From Microbacterium sediminis (lineage in GTDB: Bacteria > Actinomycetota > Actinomycetes > Actinomycetales > Microbacteriaceae), in contig NZ_CP038256.1 in the NCBI RefSeq assembly GCF_004564075.1, positions 1,550,001 through 1,614,000 on the forward strand: 64,000 bases of DNA, read 5' to 3'. This document shows, one piece after another, positions 39,069 to 47,540 of this stretch (positions are counted from its first letter, which is position 1; each line of letters begins with the position of its first letter). Below the pieces are notes generated by a model. That model did not search any database. It was not told where the DNA came from and worked only from the letters and a program-made list of their open reading frames with translations. The translations under genes and the position numbers were made by a program.

Positions 39069-39833
39069 TCACGCCGCCCCGAGCCGCCACGCCGCGCCCT
39101 CGCGCTCGGCCCTCCCCTCGAGCGCGAGCGTGCCGAGCGCGGCCTCGACGTCGTCGATCGCCAGGCCGCTGCTGACCGCGAGCTCCTCGGCGGTGCGCCA
39201 CACCCGGGTGCCGAGGGCATCGGCCACCCGCACGAGGCGGGGATCGGCGATCGGCGACGGCGCTCCCGCGTCGCCGGCGAGGCCGAGCAGCTCCCCGACA
39301 TCGGCCGCGCACGTGACGCACACCGCGCCGTACTCGCGCAGCAGCCGATGACAGCCGGCGGACTGGGCAGAGGTGATCGACCCGGGGACGGCGCCGATCG
39401 GCCGGGCCAGGGACGCCGCGTGGGAGGCGGTGTTCAGCGATCCGCTCGACCAGCCCGCCTCGACGACGACGGTCGCGCCCGACAGCGCCGCGATCAGGCG
39501 GTTGCGCTGCAGGAAGCGGAACTTGGTGGGGGCGGTGCCGGGCGCGACCTCGCTGATCACGGCCCCGGTCTCGGCGATGCGCGCCAGCAGATGCGCGTGG
39601 CCCGCCGGGTAGACGCGATCGACCCCTCCCGCCAGCACGGCGACCGTGAGCCCGCCCTCGCGCAGCGCGGCGCGATGGGCGGCGCCGTCGATCCCGTACG
39701 CCGCGCCCGAGACGACCGCGACGCCCTCGAGCGCGAGATCGCCCGCGAGCTCGGTGGCGACGTGCTCGCCGTACGAGGTGGCCGCCCGGGCGCCGACGAT
39801 CGCCGCCTCTCGGCGGTATTGCGGCAGATGCAG
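39069..39833 (-). pseudogene. dprA: dprA, 3' part (separated from its 5' part by an 8.2-kb insertion)
   Basis: DprA loads RecA on incoming single-stranded DNA in transformation. This part encodes the Rossmann core (EAAIVGARAATSYGEHVA, VSGAAYGIDGAAHRAAL, GGVDRVYPAGHAHLLA, FRFLQRNRLIAALSGATVVV) and the C-terminal winged helix (about 60 residues). It has no start of its own at the proper place, and its frame runs to the GATGCAG core. Joined to the 5' part at 48027, codon phase is kept and a 402-residue protein results. As it stands, the fragment cannot make a full DprA. A GTG start at 39638 would give only the last 189 residues. Confidence 0.9.
39827..39833. other. Left attachment site (GATGCAG core)
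   Basis: The 7-bp core lies at the junction of element and dprA 3' part. To its left dprA reads LPQYRREAAIVGARAA without stops in the frame. To its right the element begins with gatccttgggaacgtcc. The same 7 bp occurs at the right junction. Confidence 0.7.
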
Positions 39834-39971
39834 GATCCTTGGGAACGTCCTTGTCGGAAAAGGTACACCGCGCCGCGTTGCCGTCCTCGTGATGCCGCGG
39901 ATCGGAGTTGCAGCACTGTTACGCTTCGCGTTAAATGCATGATTAGCGCGTTATGAGAGTGAGGATGGGTG
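39834..39971. promoter_or_regulatory. Left end of the element: promoter and repeats
   Basis: This 138-bp end carries no gene. It has two direct copies of CGCGTTA, 20 bp apart start to start (39927-39933, 39947-39953), near the recombinase start. Such repeats could bind the recombinase or the HTH protein. AT-rich stretches (ttaaatgcatgatta) between them probably are the promoter. Confidence 0.45.
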
Positions 39972-41096
39972 ATGGCGAAACGGGTGCCGCATGGGGCGTC
40001 GTCGTTGTACTTGGCGAGTGGTGTCTCGTTCCTGAACGCACCCGAGTCGGTGTTCGACGCGATGATCGAGGGCTGGCGGATGCAGCAGATCGGCGGGCGA
40101 CGGCTCAAAGAGGACTCGGTGACGGCCGGAGTCGGGGTGGTGCGCCGGTTCGAGGCGTATGCGATGAAGAAGCCGTGGGAGTGGTCGGCGAGCGACTTCG
40201 ACGAGTGGATGACGCTGCTCGTCTCGCAACGACAGGTAGCGGCATCCACGATCCGGTCCTATCAGGGCGCGATACGCCAGTTCTGCGACTACGTGTGTTC
40301 ACCGCACTACGGGTGGGTCGACGAATGCATGCAGCGGTTCGGCTCACATCCGGTGCAGGTCTGCCATGAGTGGAACACGCTCCCCCACCTGCAGGACTAC
40401 GAGGGCGGGCCGGGACGGCGGCCGCTGACGCGCACAGAGTTGCAGCGGCTGCTCGATCATGCCGACAACGAGGTTTCTCGGGTGCTGGACGAGCACCGCA
40501 AGGGCGCGCTGCCGGCGTTCCGCGACGCGACGCTACTGAAGGTCGTCTATGCGTGGGGTCTGCGCGCGAGCGAAGCGGTCGGGCTGGATGTGACGGACTT
40601 CTACCGCAACGCGAAGGCCCCGCAGTTCGGCGAGCTGGGCGTGCTGCAGGTGCGTCACGGCAAGTCGTCGCGGGGCGGGCCGCCGAAGCGGCGGGCAGTG
40701 GTATCGCTGTTCGATTGGGCGGTCGAGGCGCTGCAGGAGTACATCGACCACGTCCGGCCCTTGATGGTGCGTTCAGAAGCCACGACGGCGCTCTGGGTGT
40801 CCGAGCGCGGCACGCGCCTGCGCACTCGCGAGCTCGCTTCGAGGTTCGCGACCTACCGGGATGCGCTGGGCTTGGACGAGGTACTCACGCCGCACGCGTT
40901 GCGGCACTCCTATGTGACGCACCTGATCGAGTCGGGAGTCGACCCGGGCTTCGTGCAGCGACAGGTCGGGCATCTGCATCAGTCGACGACAGCGATCTAC
41001 ACCGGGGTGAGCACGGACTACATGAACACGATGATGAGTCAGGCGATCGAGCGGACACGGCACCGCCCGAGCGATGAGGAAGGAACAGGGTCATGA
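39972..41096 (+). CDS. Tyrosine recombinase of the element
   Basis: The start is the ATG after GAGG, with a GTG directly before it as an alternative. The 374-residue protein has a SAM-like DNA-binding domain (about 25-120) and the catalytic set R198 (WGLRASEAV), K231, H308 and R311 (HALRHSYVTHL), H334 (VGHLHQSTT), and Y343 (TAIYTGVS). It lacks the arm-binding N-terminal domain of lambda-type integrases, so it is TnpA/XerD-like. All catalytic residues are there, so it is the probable active recombinase. Its stop overlaps the next start by 4 nt. Confidence 0.92.
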   Translation: MAKRVPHGASSLYLASGVSFLNAPESVFDAMIEGWRMQQIGGRRLKEDSVTAGVGVVRRFEAYAMKKPWEWSASDFDEWMTLLVSQRQVAASTIRSYQGAIRQFCDYVCSPHYGWVDECMQRFGSHPVQVCHEWNTLPHLQDYEGGPGRRPLTRTELQRLLDHADNEVSRVLDEHRKGALPAFRDATLLKVVYAWGLRASEAVGLDVTDFYRNAKAPQFGELGVLQVRHGKSSRGGPPKRRAVVSLFDWAVEALQEYIDHVRPLMVRSEATTALWVSERGTRLRTRELASRFATYRDALGLDEVLTPHALRHSYVTHLIESGVDPGFVQRQVGHLHQSTTAIYTGVSTDYMNTMMSQAIERTRHRPSDEEGTGS

Positions 41097-41449
41097 GATT
41101 GATCGGCTACGAATGGCGTCTTCGCGAGGTGATGGCGGCGGCGGGGATGTTCTCCACGACGAAGCTGGTGCCGCTCCTCGAGGAGAGAGGGGTGCATCTG
41201 TCGACGAGTCAGGTCTATCGTCTGGCGGCGGAGAAGCCCGAGCGGATGAACATGCAGGCGCTGGTCGCGCTCCTGGACATCTTCGACTGCACATTCGAGG
41301 AGCTCGCACCGCGGGTGCTGCTGGGCGGCGAGGCTGCGGCGACGGGAACGACCGACGCGGCCCCGGAGCGAGGAGACTCGGCGACGAACCGTCTTCGCGA
41401 GTCGGGATTGCGGCCTCGCCGGGCACGGATTCTTCCGCCGGATGCGTGA
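41093..41449 (+). CDS. Small HTH protein between the two recombinase-like genes
   Basis: The 118 residues contain an XRE/Cro-like helix-turn-helix (about 14-72: STSQVYRLAAEKPERMNMQA), then LLDIFDCTFEELAPRV, typical of the last helix of the fold. The C-terminal 45 residues are charged and disordered. ATGA overlaps with the recombinase; 8 bp overlaps with the zinc-ribbon gene. TnpC of Tn554 is of comparable size and place, but I do not see sequence identity to it. A regulator or directionality factor is likely. Confidence 0.8.
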   Translation: MRLIGYEWRLREVMAAAGMFSTTKLVPLLEERGVHLSTSQVYRLAAEKPERMNMQALVALLDIFDCTFEELAPRVLLGGEAAATGTTDAAPERGDSATNRLRESGLRPRRARILPPDA

Positions 41450-44021
41450 TCCGGTCTTCGAAGAACTGTCGGCTCGGATCGCCGCCGTCGAGCGCGTCGT
41501 CGACCCCGCGCGAATCCAGGAAGTCGTTGAGGCCAGCTTCAAGCAGTTGCCCGTCGCGAAGCGCACACGGGACCTGGTGGATGCCTCACCGCACCTGCTG
41601 ACCTCGATGGACCCGCACATGCCTCCCGCGTTGGCGGGACTGCTGCTGCGCCTGCGAGACGCGGGGGCGGGAACGGTGCGTCCTCCCGGATGCGTCCTTT
41701 GCGGGCAGCAGCGGGAGCTGCGTCAGGTGATCGATCAGGGGCGTATGTGCAACCCGTGCGCGCGTCGCCGCACGGGTCGGAGTGGGAACTGCGACCGCTG
41801 TCATGAGGAGCGGTGGTTGCAGTCTGGGCCGGCGGGAGCTGCTTACTGCCGGGGCTGCTGGAGGGAGATGGGGCGCGATGCGCGCGCCCGGATCGTCGAC
41901 GAGGTCCGTCGCCATCGACGCGTCGCGTCGGAGGTGATCCGCACTGCCCTGGCGAGCATGCCGTCCGCGCGGGATCGAAGCACGAGGCTCATGCTCGAGC
42001 TCGCCGCTTACGGACAGGAGTGGTTCGCGGACCCCGCGACCGGGTCGGTGCTGTTCGGCACGTTCTACGATCTGATGCGCGCGGGCGGGGCCCGGCTTCC
42101 GGAGCGGCGCTGCGGAGGCTGCGGGACGACCCGCACCCTGACCGAGCGCGTCGAGGGGAAGGTGAGCTGCCGACGCTGCTACCGCGTCGCCCACCACCGT
42201 CCCTGCGACGGCTGCGGCGACGTCACCAACCTGGAGCGGGTGCTCTCCGATGGCCGGAGACTCTGCCAGCGCTGCACGAACAAGCTCCCCGACGAGAACG
42301 CCGTCTGCGTCAGCTGCGGCAACCATCGCCTTATCGCCTACCGCAGCCCGGACGGGCCGCTGTGCTCGACCTGTCGGAGCTCCTCCCAGCTGGACACCTG
42401 CACGGTCTGCGGGCAGATCGCCGCGTGCTTGTTCCACGGCAGTGAGAAGGCGGTCTGCAAGCCCTGCTCCGACAAGGCCAGTGTCGACATCTGCACGATC
42501 TGCGGGAACGAGCGGCAATGCCGCTGGCCGGGCACCGCACGCGCCGCTTGCGAACAGTGCTCCAACCCTCGGCAGCCTTGCGTGAGTTGCGGGGAGGTCC
42601 GGCTGCGCCATCGACGCGCCGAAGACGGCTCGGGCTACCTCTGCTGGGCCTGCGTCCCGCCGATCATCGAGACCTGCACCAGCTGCGGCGACGACCGGCT
42701 CGTGAACGGCCGGATCGAGGGCCGTCCCTTCTGCCCGCTCTGCTATCCCCGCCAACCGGAGTCGTTCCGCCCCTGCACCAGCTGCGGGACCGTGACACGG
42801 CTGATCGCGAAACTCTGCCCGCGCTGCCGCGCCGACCAGATGATCCGCGAGATGGTCCCCGACGAACTCGCCGCCACCGACGCCCGCATCGCGCAGCTGC
42901 GGGAAAGATGGTTCCAGGGTGCTCCATCGAAGATCGTCTACGCCTTCGAGCGCGGCACCGTCGCCTGCGCCCTGATCACGCAAGTGCTCGCCGACCCGGT
43001 CCTGCGCACGCACGCCTTCCTCGACCAGGCCGGCTCCGAGTATCAGACGCGCTCAGTGCGGTCCGTGCTCATCGACCACGGGTTGCTCCCGCCAAGGGAC
43101 GAGCTGCTCGCCCGGTTCGAGCTCTGGCTCCAGGGCGCTCTCGCGGAGATCCCGGATCCGGGCGAGCGACGCACCGTCACCCAGTACGCGCGATGGCGGC
43201 ACCTGCGCGCCCTGCGGCGGAACACGATGCCGTCCCGGTCAGGTCAGCTGTCCTGGCGACGGATCGAGATCACGGGAATCATCGAGCTGCTGGCATGGAT
43301 CCGTGCCCGAGGCGGCTCCCTCGCCTCCCTCGCGCAGGCCGACGTCGATGAATGGCTCACCACCGGCACCCGCCCGTTCCTGCACCATTTCCTGACCTGG
43401 GCGGGGCGAAACGGCACCACCCGCCGCCTCACTGCGCCGCGCCCACCGTCCGGAACCTTGAACCCGCAAGCGATGAGCGACGCCGAACGCTGGCAGCTCT
43501 TCGCCGACGTCACCTCCGACGCGTCCATCGACCCGCACACGAAATTCGCCGCCGGTCTGATGCTGATGTTCGGCATCCGCGCTGCGAAGATCGTCCAGCT
43601 GCGCGCGGAAGACGTCACCGTCACCGATCAGGCCGTGATCGTCCGTCTCGGCAAGGCACCGCTCGTCCTTCCCGCCGAGCTCGCACCGGCCGCTGCCGGA
43701 GCGGCCGGCAACCGCACCGCGCCGCGCATGTTCGTGGAGAGCATCGAACAGGAGTGGGTCTATCCCGGAGCTCGCGCTGGTCACCACATGGCACCCGACA
43801 CGCTCAACGCCCGGCTCCGCGCGGTCGGCATCCCACCACGACTGGCACGCACCAGCGCGCTGATCGCACTCGCGCAGGAGCTCCCGCCGGTCGTCCTCAG
43901 CCGATTGACCGGGCTGGAGATCTCCTCCGCGATCGCGTGGTCCAACGCAATTGGGGCGAACAGCACCTCCTACGCAGCCGCCGTCATTGAGCGCACTGGC
44001 ATGCCCAGCCCACTTCTGTGA
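41442..44021 (+). CDS. Ten-zinc-ribbon protein fused to a catalytically dead tyrosine-recombinase domain
   Basis: The 859 residues have a helical N-terminus (1-80), ten tandem C-x2-C ... C-x2-C units between residues 84 and 462 (40 cysteines), a helical/SAM-like part (about 480-670), and a recombinase-fold C-terminus (about 675-850). Arg713 in MFGIRAAKIVQLRAEDV aligns with the catalytic Arg of the active paralogue, but where HALRHSYVTHL should be this protein has RTSALIALAQEL, and where IYT should be it has SSAIAWSNA. So the H-x-x-R and the Tyr nucleophile are lost. It overlaps the HTH gene by 8 bp, hence co-translated. DNA binding in the synaptic complex is my inference. Confidence 0.88.
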   Translation: MRDPVFEELSARIAAVERVVDPARIQEVVEASFKQLPVAKRTRDLVDASPHLLTSMDPHMPPALAGLLLRLRDAGAGTVRPPGCVLCGQQRELRQVIDQGRMCNPCARRRTGRSGNCDRCHEERWLQSGPAGAAYCRGCWREMGRDARARIVDEVRRHRRVASEVIRTALASMPSARDRSTRLMLELAAYGQEWFADPATGSVLFGTFYDLMRAGGARLPERRCGGCGTTRTLTERVEGKVSCRRCYRVAHHRPCDGCGDVTNLERVLSDGRRLCQRCTNKLPDENAVCVSCGNHRLIAYRSPDGPLCSTCRSSSQLDTCTVCGQIAACLFHGSEKAVCKPCSDKASVDICTICGNERQCRWPGTARAACEQCSNPRQPCVSCGEVRLRHRRAEDGSGYLCWACVPPIIETCTSCGDDRLVNGRIEGRPFCPLCYPRQPESFRPCTSCGTVTRLIAKLCPRCRADQMIREMVPDELAATDARIAQLRERWFQGAPSKIVYAFERGTVACALITQVLADPVLRTHAFLDQAGSEYQTRSVRSVLIDHGLLPPRDELLARFELWLQGALAEIPDPGERRTVTQYARWRHLRALRRNTMPSRSGQLSWRRIEITGIIELLAWIRARGGSLASLAQADVDEWLTTGTRPFLHHFLTWAGRNGTTRRLTAPRPPSGTLNPQAMSDAERWQLFADVTSDASIDPHTKFAAGLMLMFGIRAAKIVQLRAEDVTVTDQAVIVRLGKAPLVLPAELAPAAAGAAGNRTAPRMFVESIEQEWVYPGARAGHHMAPDTLNARLRAVGIPPRLARTSALIALAQELPPVVLSRLTGLEISSAIAWSNAIGANSTSYAAAVIERTGMPSPLL

Positions 44022-44057
44022 CTACGCGGACTCCTGCCGCAGTTCACGCCGCGGCAA

Positions 44058-44405
44058 TCACTCCAAACTAATTGCACGAGTTTGCCGACGTGCCCGGACT
44101 GGGACGTTGAGAGCCGCGAGCTGTTCCTCGGAGCCGCGTGCGATCAGACGCAGGTCGTTGTCGCTCTCGTCGATGTCCCACTGCACGAATGCGCAGCAGC
44201 GTTGCTCGACCTCGACGAGGTCTCGTAGCCGGCTGATCGAGTCATCGACCTTGGCGTAGTGGATGACGAGCTCGGAATCGGTGCGTTCCGAGGAGAGCGC
44301 GTAGTCGGCGTCGAACGCCTGCCACTTCTCCACCTGCGTCTTGGCCTCCGCGATGGTGGGGAGCGTGCACGCGATCGGGACGTCTCTGAATGGGCCCTGT
44401 GTCAT
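44058..44405 (-). CDS. Small protein with a conserved-looking CC motif (metal-cargo gene)
   Basis: The 115 residues contain LVEVEQRCCAFVQWDIDESD, with paired Cys and no signal or helix span. A similar E-x-x-C-C-x-F motif occurs in C-terminal parts of mercury-type regulators and stand-alone proteins near mer genes, as I recall. Here it is last in the CmtR-like operon, and its ATG overlaps the stop of the transporter gene. A soluble metal-binding protein is plausible. I do not recognise a named family with confidence. Confidence 0.65.
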   Translation of the reverse strand: MTQGPFRDVPIACTLPTIAEAKTQVEKWQAFDADYALSSERTDSELVIHYAKVDDSISRLRDLVEVEQRCCAFVQWDIDESDNDLRLIARGSEEQLAALNVPVRARRQTRAISLE

Positions 44406-45073
44406 CGGATCTTCTCCTCTGTGTCGTCATCGTCATCTGCCAGGTCTTCGAGGACCTCGAACGGGGACTCCACGTCGCCGCGCCACGCTTCGATGCCCTC
44501 GCGGATCGCGAGAACCGCGACGACGAGCGCTGCGACGGAGTCGGCCCACCACCAGCCGAACAGGCTGTTGAGCATGAGGCCGATGAACACCGCTCCGGAG
44601 AGGTAGACGCAGAGGATGAGCTGCTTGGCGTCGGCCATCACGCTCTTGGAGTCCAGCTCGCGTCCGGTGCGGACCTCGAACCAGGCCAGCAGCGGCATGA
44701 TGAGCAGGCTCAGTGCGGTGATGCCGAGACCGAAGGGGCTGTGGTCGGGCCCTTCTGCTTGGATGAGGCTCAGGACGGCGTCGACGGTTACGTAGGCGGC
44801 GAGGGCGAAGAACGCGATGCCGATTGCCTTGACGGTGACCTTCTCCCACCGCTCGGGATCCTTGCGCGTGAACTGCCACGCAATCGCGGCAGCCGAGAGC
44901 ACCTCAACGACGGAGTCGAGGCCGAACCCGATCAGTGCCGCGGAGGAGGCGAGGATGCCGGCCCAGACAGCGACGATGGCTTCGATGACGTTGTAGGTGA
45001 TCGTGAATCCGACGATGAACCGGACGCGGCGGTGCAGCGTTGTGCGGCGCGCAGTTGTCAGCGTGGCGCTCAT
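44402..45073 (-). CDS. Small cation transporter (CDF-like)
   Basis: The 223 residues show about six helices. Helix two has GFGLDSVVEVLSA and helix five WWWADSVAALVVA, which match the metal-site positions of cation diffusion facilitators (though with D and E in place of the usual H/D set). The CDF cytoplasmic domain is missing; only a short acidic tail (DLADDDDDTEEK) follows. Family members often pair with CmtR-like sensors. Overlaps both neighbours by ATGA, so all three are one translational unit. Confidence 0.82.
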   Translation of the reverse strand: MSATLTTARRTTLHRRVRFIVGFTITYNVIEAIVAVWAGILASSAALIGFGLDSVVEVLSAAAIAWQFTRKDPERWEKVTVKAIGIAFFALAAYVTVDAVLSLIQAEGPDHSPFGLGITALSLLIMPLLAWFEVRTGRELDSKSVMADAKQLILCVYLSGAVFIGLMLNSLFGWWWADSVAALVVAVLAIREGIEAWRGDVESPFEVLEDLADDDDDTEEKIR

Positions 45074-45429
45074 GCCTGCGCTTCCGTTTCGCAGCAGCCG
45101 GGCACCGTGCAGGCCGCGTCGAGACACGGTGCGTTCTCGTCGACGGCGAGCGTCACGTCGATCAGCGCCGTAAGCGCAGCAGTGAGGTGCGGATCGGCGA
45201 TCTCGTAGCGGGTCTGCCGCCCTTCAGGTTCGGCGACGACGATGCCGCAATTCCGCAGGCACGTCAGATGGTTCGACACATTCGAGCGCGACAGTTCAAG
45301 CGAACGGGACAGTACGGCCGGATAGGACGGCCCTTCCAGCAGGGACATCAGAATCCGGGAGCGGGTCGGGTCGGCCATCGCGCGGCCGAGCCGGTTCATC
45401 ACATCAAGACGGGAAGCAATAGTCAGCAC
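45070..45429 (-). CDS. cmtR: CmtR-like ArsR/SmtB metal sensor
   Basis: The start is the GTG of VLTIASRLDVMNRLGRAMAD, 6 nt after a TATAGT hexamer. The 119 residues have a winged helix (LSRSNVSNHLTCLRNCGIVV) and C57, C61 and C102, which are the same positions as the Cd(II)/Pb(II) ligands of Mycobacterium tuberculosis CmtR. Five extra residues C107, C112 and C113 are near the end. It should repress its own operon and release on Cd or Pb. First of the operon to the CC protein. Divergent from the exporter. Confidence 0.9.
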   Translation of the reverse strand: MLTIASRLDVMNRLGRAMADPTRSRILMSLLEGPSYPAVLSRSLELSRSNVSNHLTCLRNCGIVVAEPEGRQTRYEIADPHLTAALTALIDVTLAVDENAPCLDAACTVPGCCETEAQA

Positions 45430-45456
45430 ACGATGACTATACAGCGAACGATGACT
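45430..45456 (-). promoter_or_regulatory. cmtR-like promoter and repeated operator candidate
   Basis: TATAGT (45436-45441) stands 6 nt before the GTG. CGATGACT occurs twice in direct repeat (45431-45438 and 45449-45456), 18 bp apart, overlapping this -10. This spacing of about two helical turns suits a dimeric repressor. The exporter's promoter shares the 53-bp region. Confidence 0.55.
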
Positions 45457-45482
45457 TATTGCGAGCCTGGGAGGATGGTCGC

Positions 45483-46439
45483 ATGGCACAGGGCGTGAAG
45501 TGGATGGAGCGACACCAAGTCGCGCTCTACCTTGTGGCCTTGGCCGTGGGCGCTGTGGCCGGCCTCCTGTTCCCGGCCCTGGCGCATCCCGCGGAGACAG
45601 CGATCAACCCCGTGCTCGGGCTGCTGCTCTATGTCACCTTCCTCGGCGTGCCGTTCGCGCGGCTCCGGCTCGCTTTCCGTGACTGGCGGTTCTTGACGAC
45701 GCTGCTCGTGGTGAACTTCGTGCTGGTGCCGGTCGTGGTGTGGGTGCTGTCTCGTATCGTCGCGCACGACCAGGTGCTGCTGATCGGTGTGCTCTTCGTT
45801 CTGCTGACGCCGTGCGTGGACTACGTCATCGTGTTCGCAGGACTGGCCGGCGGCTCCCGGGAACGGTTGCTCGCGGCCGCGCCGCTGCTGATGCTTGCCC
45901 AGATCCTGCTGCTTCCCGCATACCTGTGGCTCTTCGTCGGAGAGGAGTTCGTGCAAGCAGTTGACCTGCGACCGTTCGCGGAGGCGTTCCTGCTGCTCAT
46001 CGTCCTACCGCTCGCGGCTGCTGCTCTCACGCAGCTCGCGGCGGCACGAACACGCTGGGGACGCGTGCTCGAACGGGTCGGGCTGGCAGCGATGGTGCCG
46101 CTCATGATGCTCACGCTCGCCGTGGTCGTGGCCTCCCAGATCGCAGGCGTCGGGCAGCAGATCACCGGCCTGCTCCTCGTGATCCCTGTCTACGTGTTCT
46201 TCGCCGCGGTCATGGTCCCCGTCGGCATGCTCGCCGGGGCTGCTGCAGGGCTGGACGTTCCAGCGAAGCGGACGGTCGTATTCAGCGGCGCGACGCGGAA
46301 CTCGCTCGTCGTGCTCCCCCTGGTCCTGGCACTTCCTGTCGCCTTCGACCTCGCCCCACTCATCGTCGTCACTCAGACGCTCGTCGAACTCGTCGTCATG
46401 GTCGTCTTCGTCCGCCTCATCCCGCGGCTGGTCCCGTAG
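45483..46439 (+). CDS. ACR3/BASS-type metalloid or anion exporter
   Basis: The start is MAQGVKWMERHQVALYLVA; GGAGG precedes it by 8 nt. The 318 residues form ten helices of the bile-acid:Na+ symporter/arsenite exporter fold. LLTPCVDYVIVFAGLAGG has a Cys at the position of the conserved Cys of ACR3 in the fourth helix. The rest of the signature is not classic ACR3, so the substrate may be arsenite or another anion. It is divergent from the CmtR-like gene and converges with the CDF gene. Confidence 0.8.
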   Translation: MAQGVKWMERHQVALYLVALAVGAVAGLLFPALAHPAETAINPVLGLLLYVTFLGVPFARLRLAFRDWRFLTTLLVVNFVLVPVVVWVLSRIVAHDQVLLIGVLFVLLTPCVDYVIVFAGLAGGSRERLLAAAPLLMLAQILLLPAYLWLFVGEEFVQAVDLRPFAEAFLLLIVLPLAAAALTQLAAARTRWGRVLERVGLAAMVPLMMLTLAVVVASQIAGVGQQITGLLLVIPVYVFFAAVMVPVGMLAGAAAGLDVPAKRTVVFSGATRNSLVVLPLVLALPVAFDLAPLIVVTQTLVELVVMVVFVRLIPRLVP

Positions 46440-46514
46440 CGGGTACCGTCAGACGCCACCGCCTGAGAGCACTGACCCGCTCGGGCTAGCTCGCCGTTTG
46501 ACGACGCACGTGCC

Positions 46515-47540
46515 CTATTTCGTGGCCGTCACGCGGACAGCCATCTCGTCGACGTTAGGCATGTGCTCTTTCACTGACGCCTCGGCCGCAACGGCCAGGC
46601 GGTCGGCTTCGGCCAAACTCATCGGTGCGACCGTGACGACCGCGTCGCCGCGGAGGCGGTGGCCGACCCACCGCAGTCGCACCTGTTCCACGGACTTGAC
46701 CTGAGCCAGATGCGTCAGTGCGTGCTCGGCCCGGTCGACGAGCTCCGGCTCGATGCCGTCCATAAGTCGGCGACCGACCGAGCGCACCGTGCCGACCAGG
46801 AGCACCGCGATCATCGCCGAGATCAGCAGACCGACGATCGGGTCAGCCAGGGGGAAGCCCAGTAGCACGCCGACCCCGCCAGCGACCACCGCCAGAGACG
46901 TGAACCCGTCCGTGCGGGCATGCACGCCATCAGCGACCAGCGCGGCCGAGCCGATCTTCCTCCCCACACGAATGCGGTAGACGGCGACGGCTTCGTTGCC
47001 CAGGAACCCGACGATGCCCGCGGCGATCACCCAGCCGATGTTCTCGACTGGCCGAGGGTTCACGATGCGGTCGATCGCCTCATATGCGGCGACGATCGAG
47101 GACAGCGCGATCATCAGCACTATGAACAGGCCCGCCAGGTCCTCGGCCCGGTTGAACCCGTACGTGTACTTGCGCGTCGCGACCCGGCGGGACAGCACGA
47201 ACGCGATCCACAGCGGGACCGCGGTGAGCGCGTCGGACAGGTTGTGGATCGTGTCGGCCAGCAGCGCGACCGACCCGGAGAACGCGACGATCACGGCCTG
47301 CACCACGGTCGTCGCGAGCATGACCACGAGGCTGATCTTCAGTGCCCGGATGCCCTGCGCGTGGGCCTCCATCGCGTCGTCGATCGAGTCCACAGCATCG
47401 TGGGAGTGCGGCACGAAGATTCCGTAGAGGAAGCCCTTGAACCCCGTCGGGTGCGAGTGCCCGTGCTCGCCGTGACCATGAGAATGATCGTGCCCGTGAG
47501 GTCCTGCGCCGTGATCGTGCACGTGGTCGTGCTGGGTCAT
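46515..47540 (-). CDS. CDF-family metal exporter with His-rich N-terminus
   Basis: The 341 residues start with about 30 residues rich in His (HGHDHSHGHGEHGHSHP). Helix two has LADTIHNLSDALTA and helix five VADGVHARTDGFTS, the metal-site pair of Zn/Ni/Co CDF exporters. The C-terminal metallochaperone-like domain is present (about 270-340). ATG overlaps the sensor stop by 4 nt (ATGA). With its sensor it should detoxify Ni, Co or Zn. Confidence 0.9.
   Translation of the reverse strand: MTQHDHVHDHGAGPHGHDHSHGHGEHGHSHPTGFKGFLYGIFVPHSHDAVDSIDDAMEAHAQGIRALKISLVVMLATTVVQAVIVAFSGSVALLADTIHNLSDALTAVPLWIAFVLSRRVATRKYTYGFNRAEDLAGLFIVLMIALSSIVAAYEAIDRIVNPRPVENIGWVIAAGIVGFLGNEAVAVYRIRVGRKIGSAALVADGVHARTDGFTSLAVVAGGVGVLLGFPLADPIVGLLISAMIAVLLVGTVRSVGRRLMDGIEPELVDRAEHALTHLAQVKSVEQVRLRWVGHRLRGDAVVTVAPMSLAEADRLAVAAEASVKEHMPNVDEMAVRVTATK

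Noticed and set aside
40078..40084. Another GATGCAG inside the recombinase gene
   Set aside because: A 7-mer is expected several times by chance in 64 kb. It is part of the RMQQ codons and there is no junction there.
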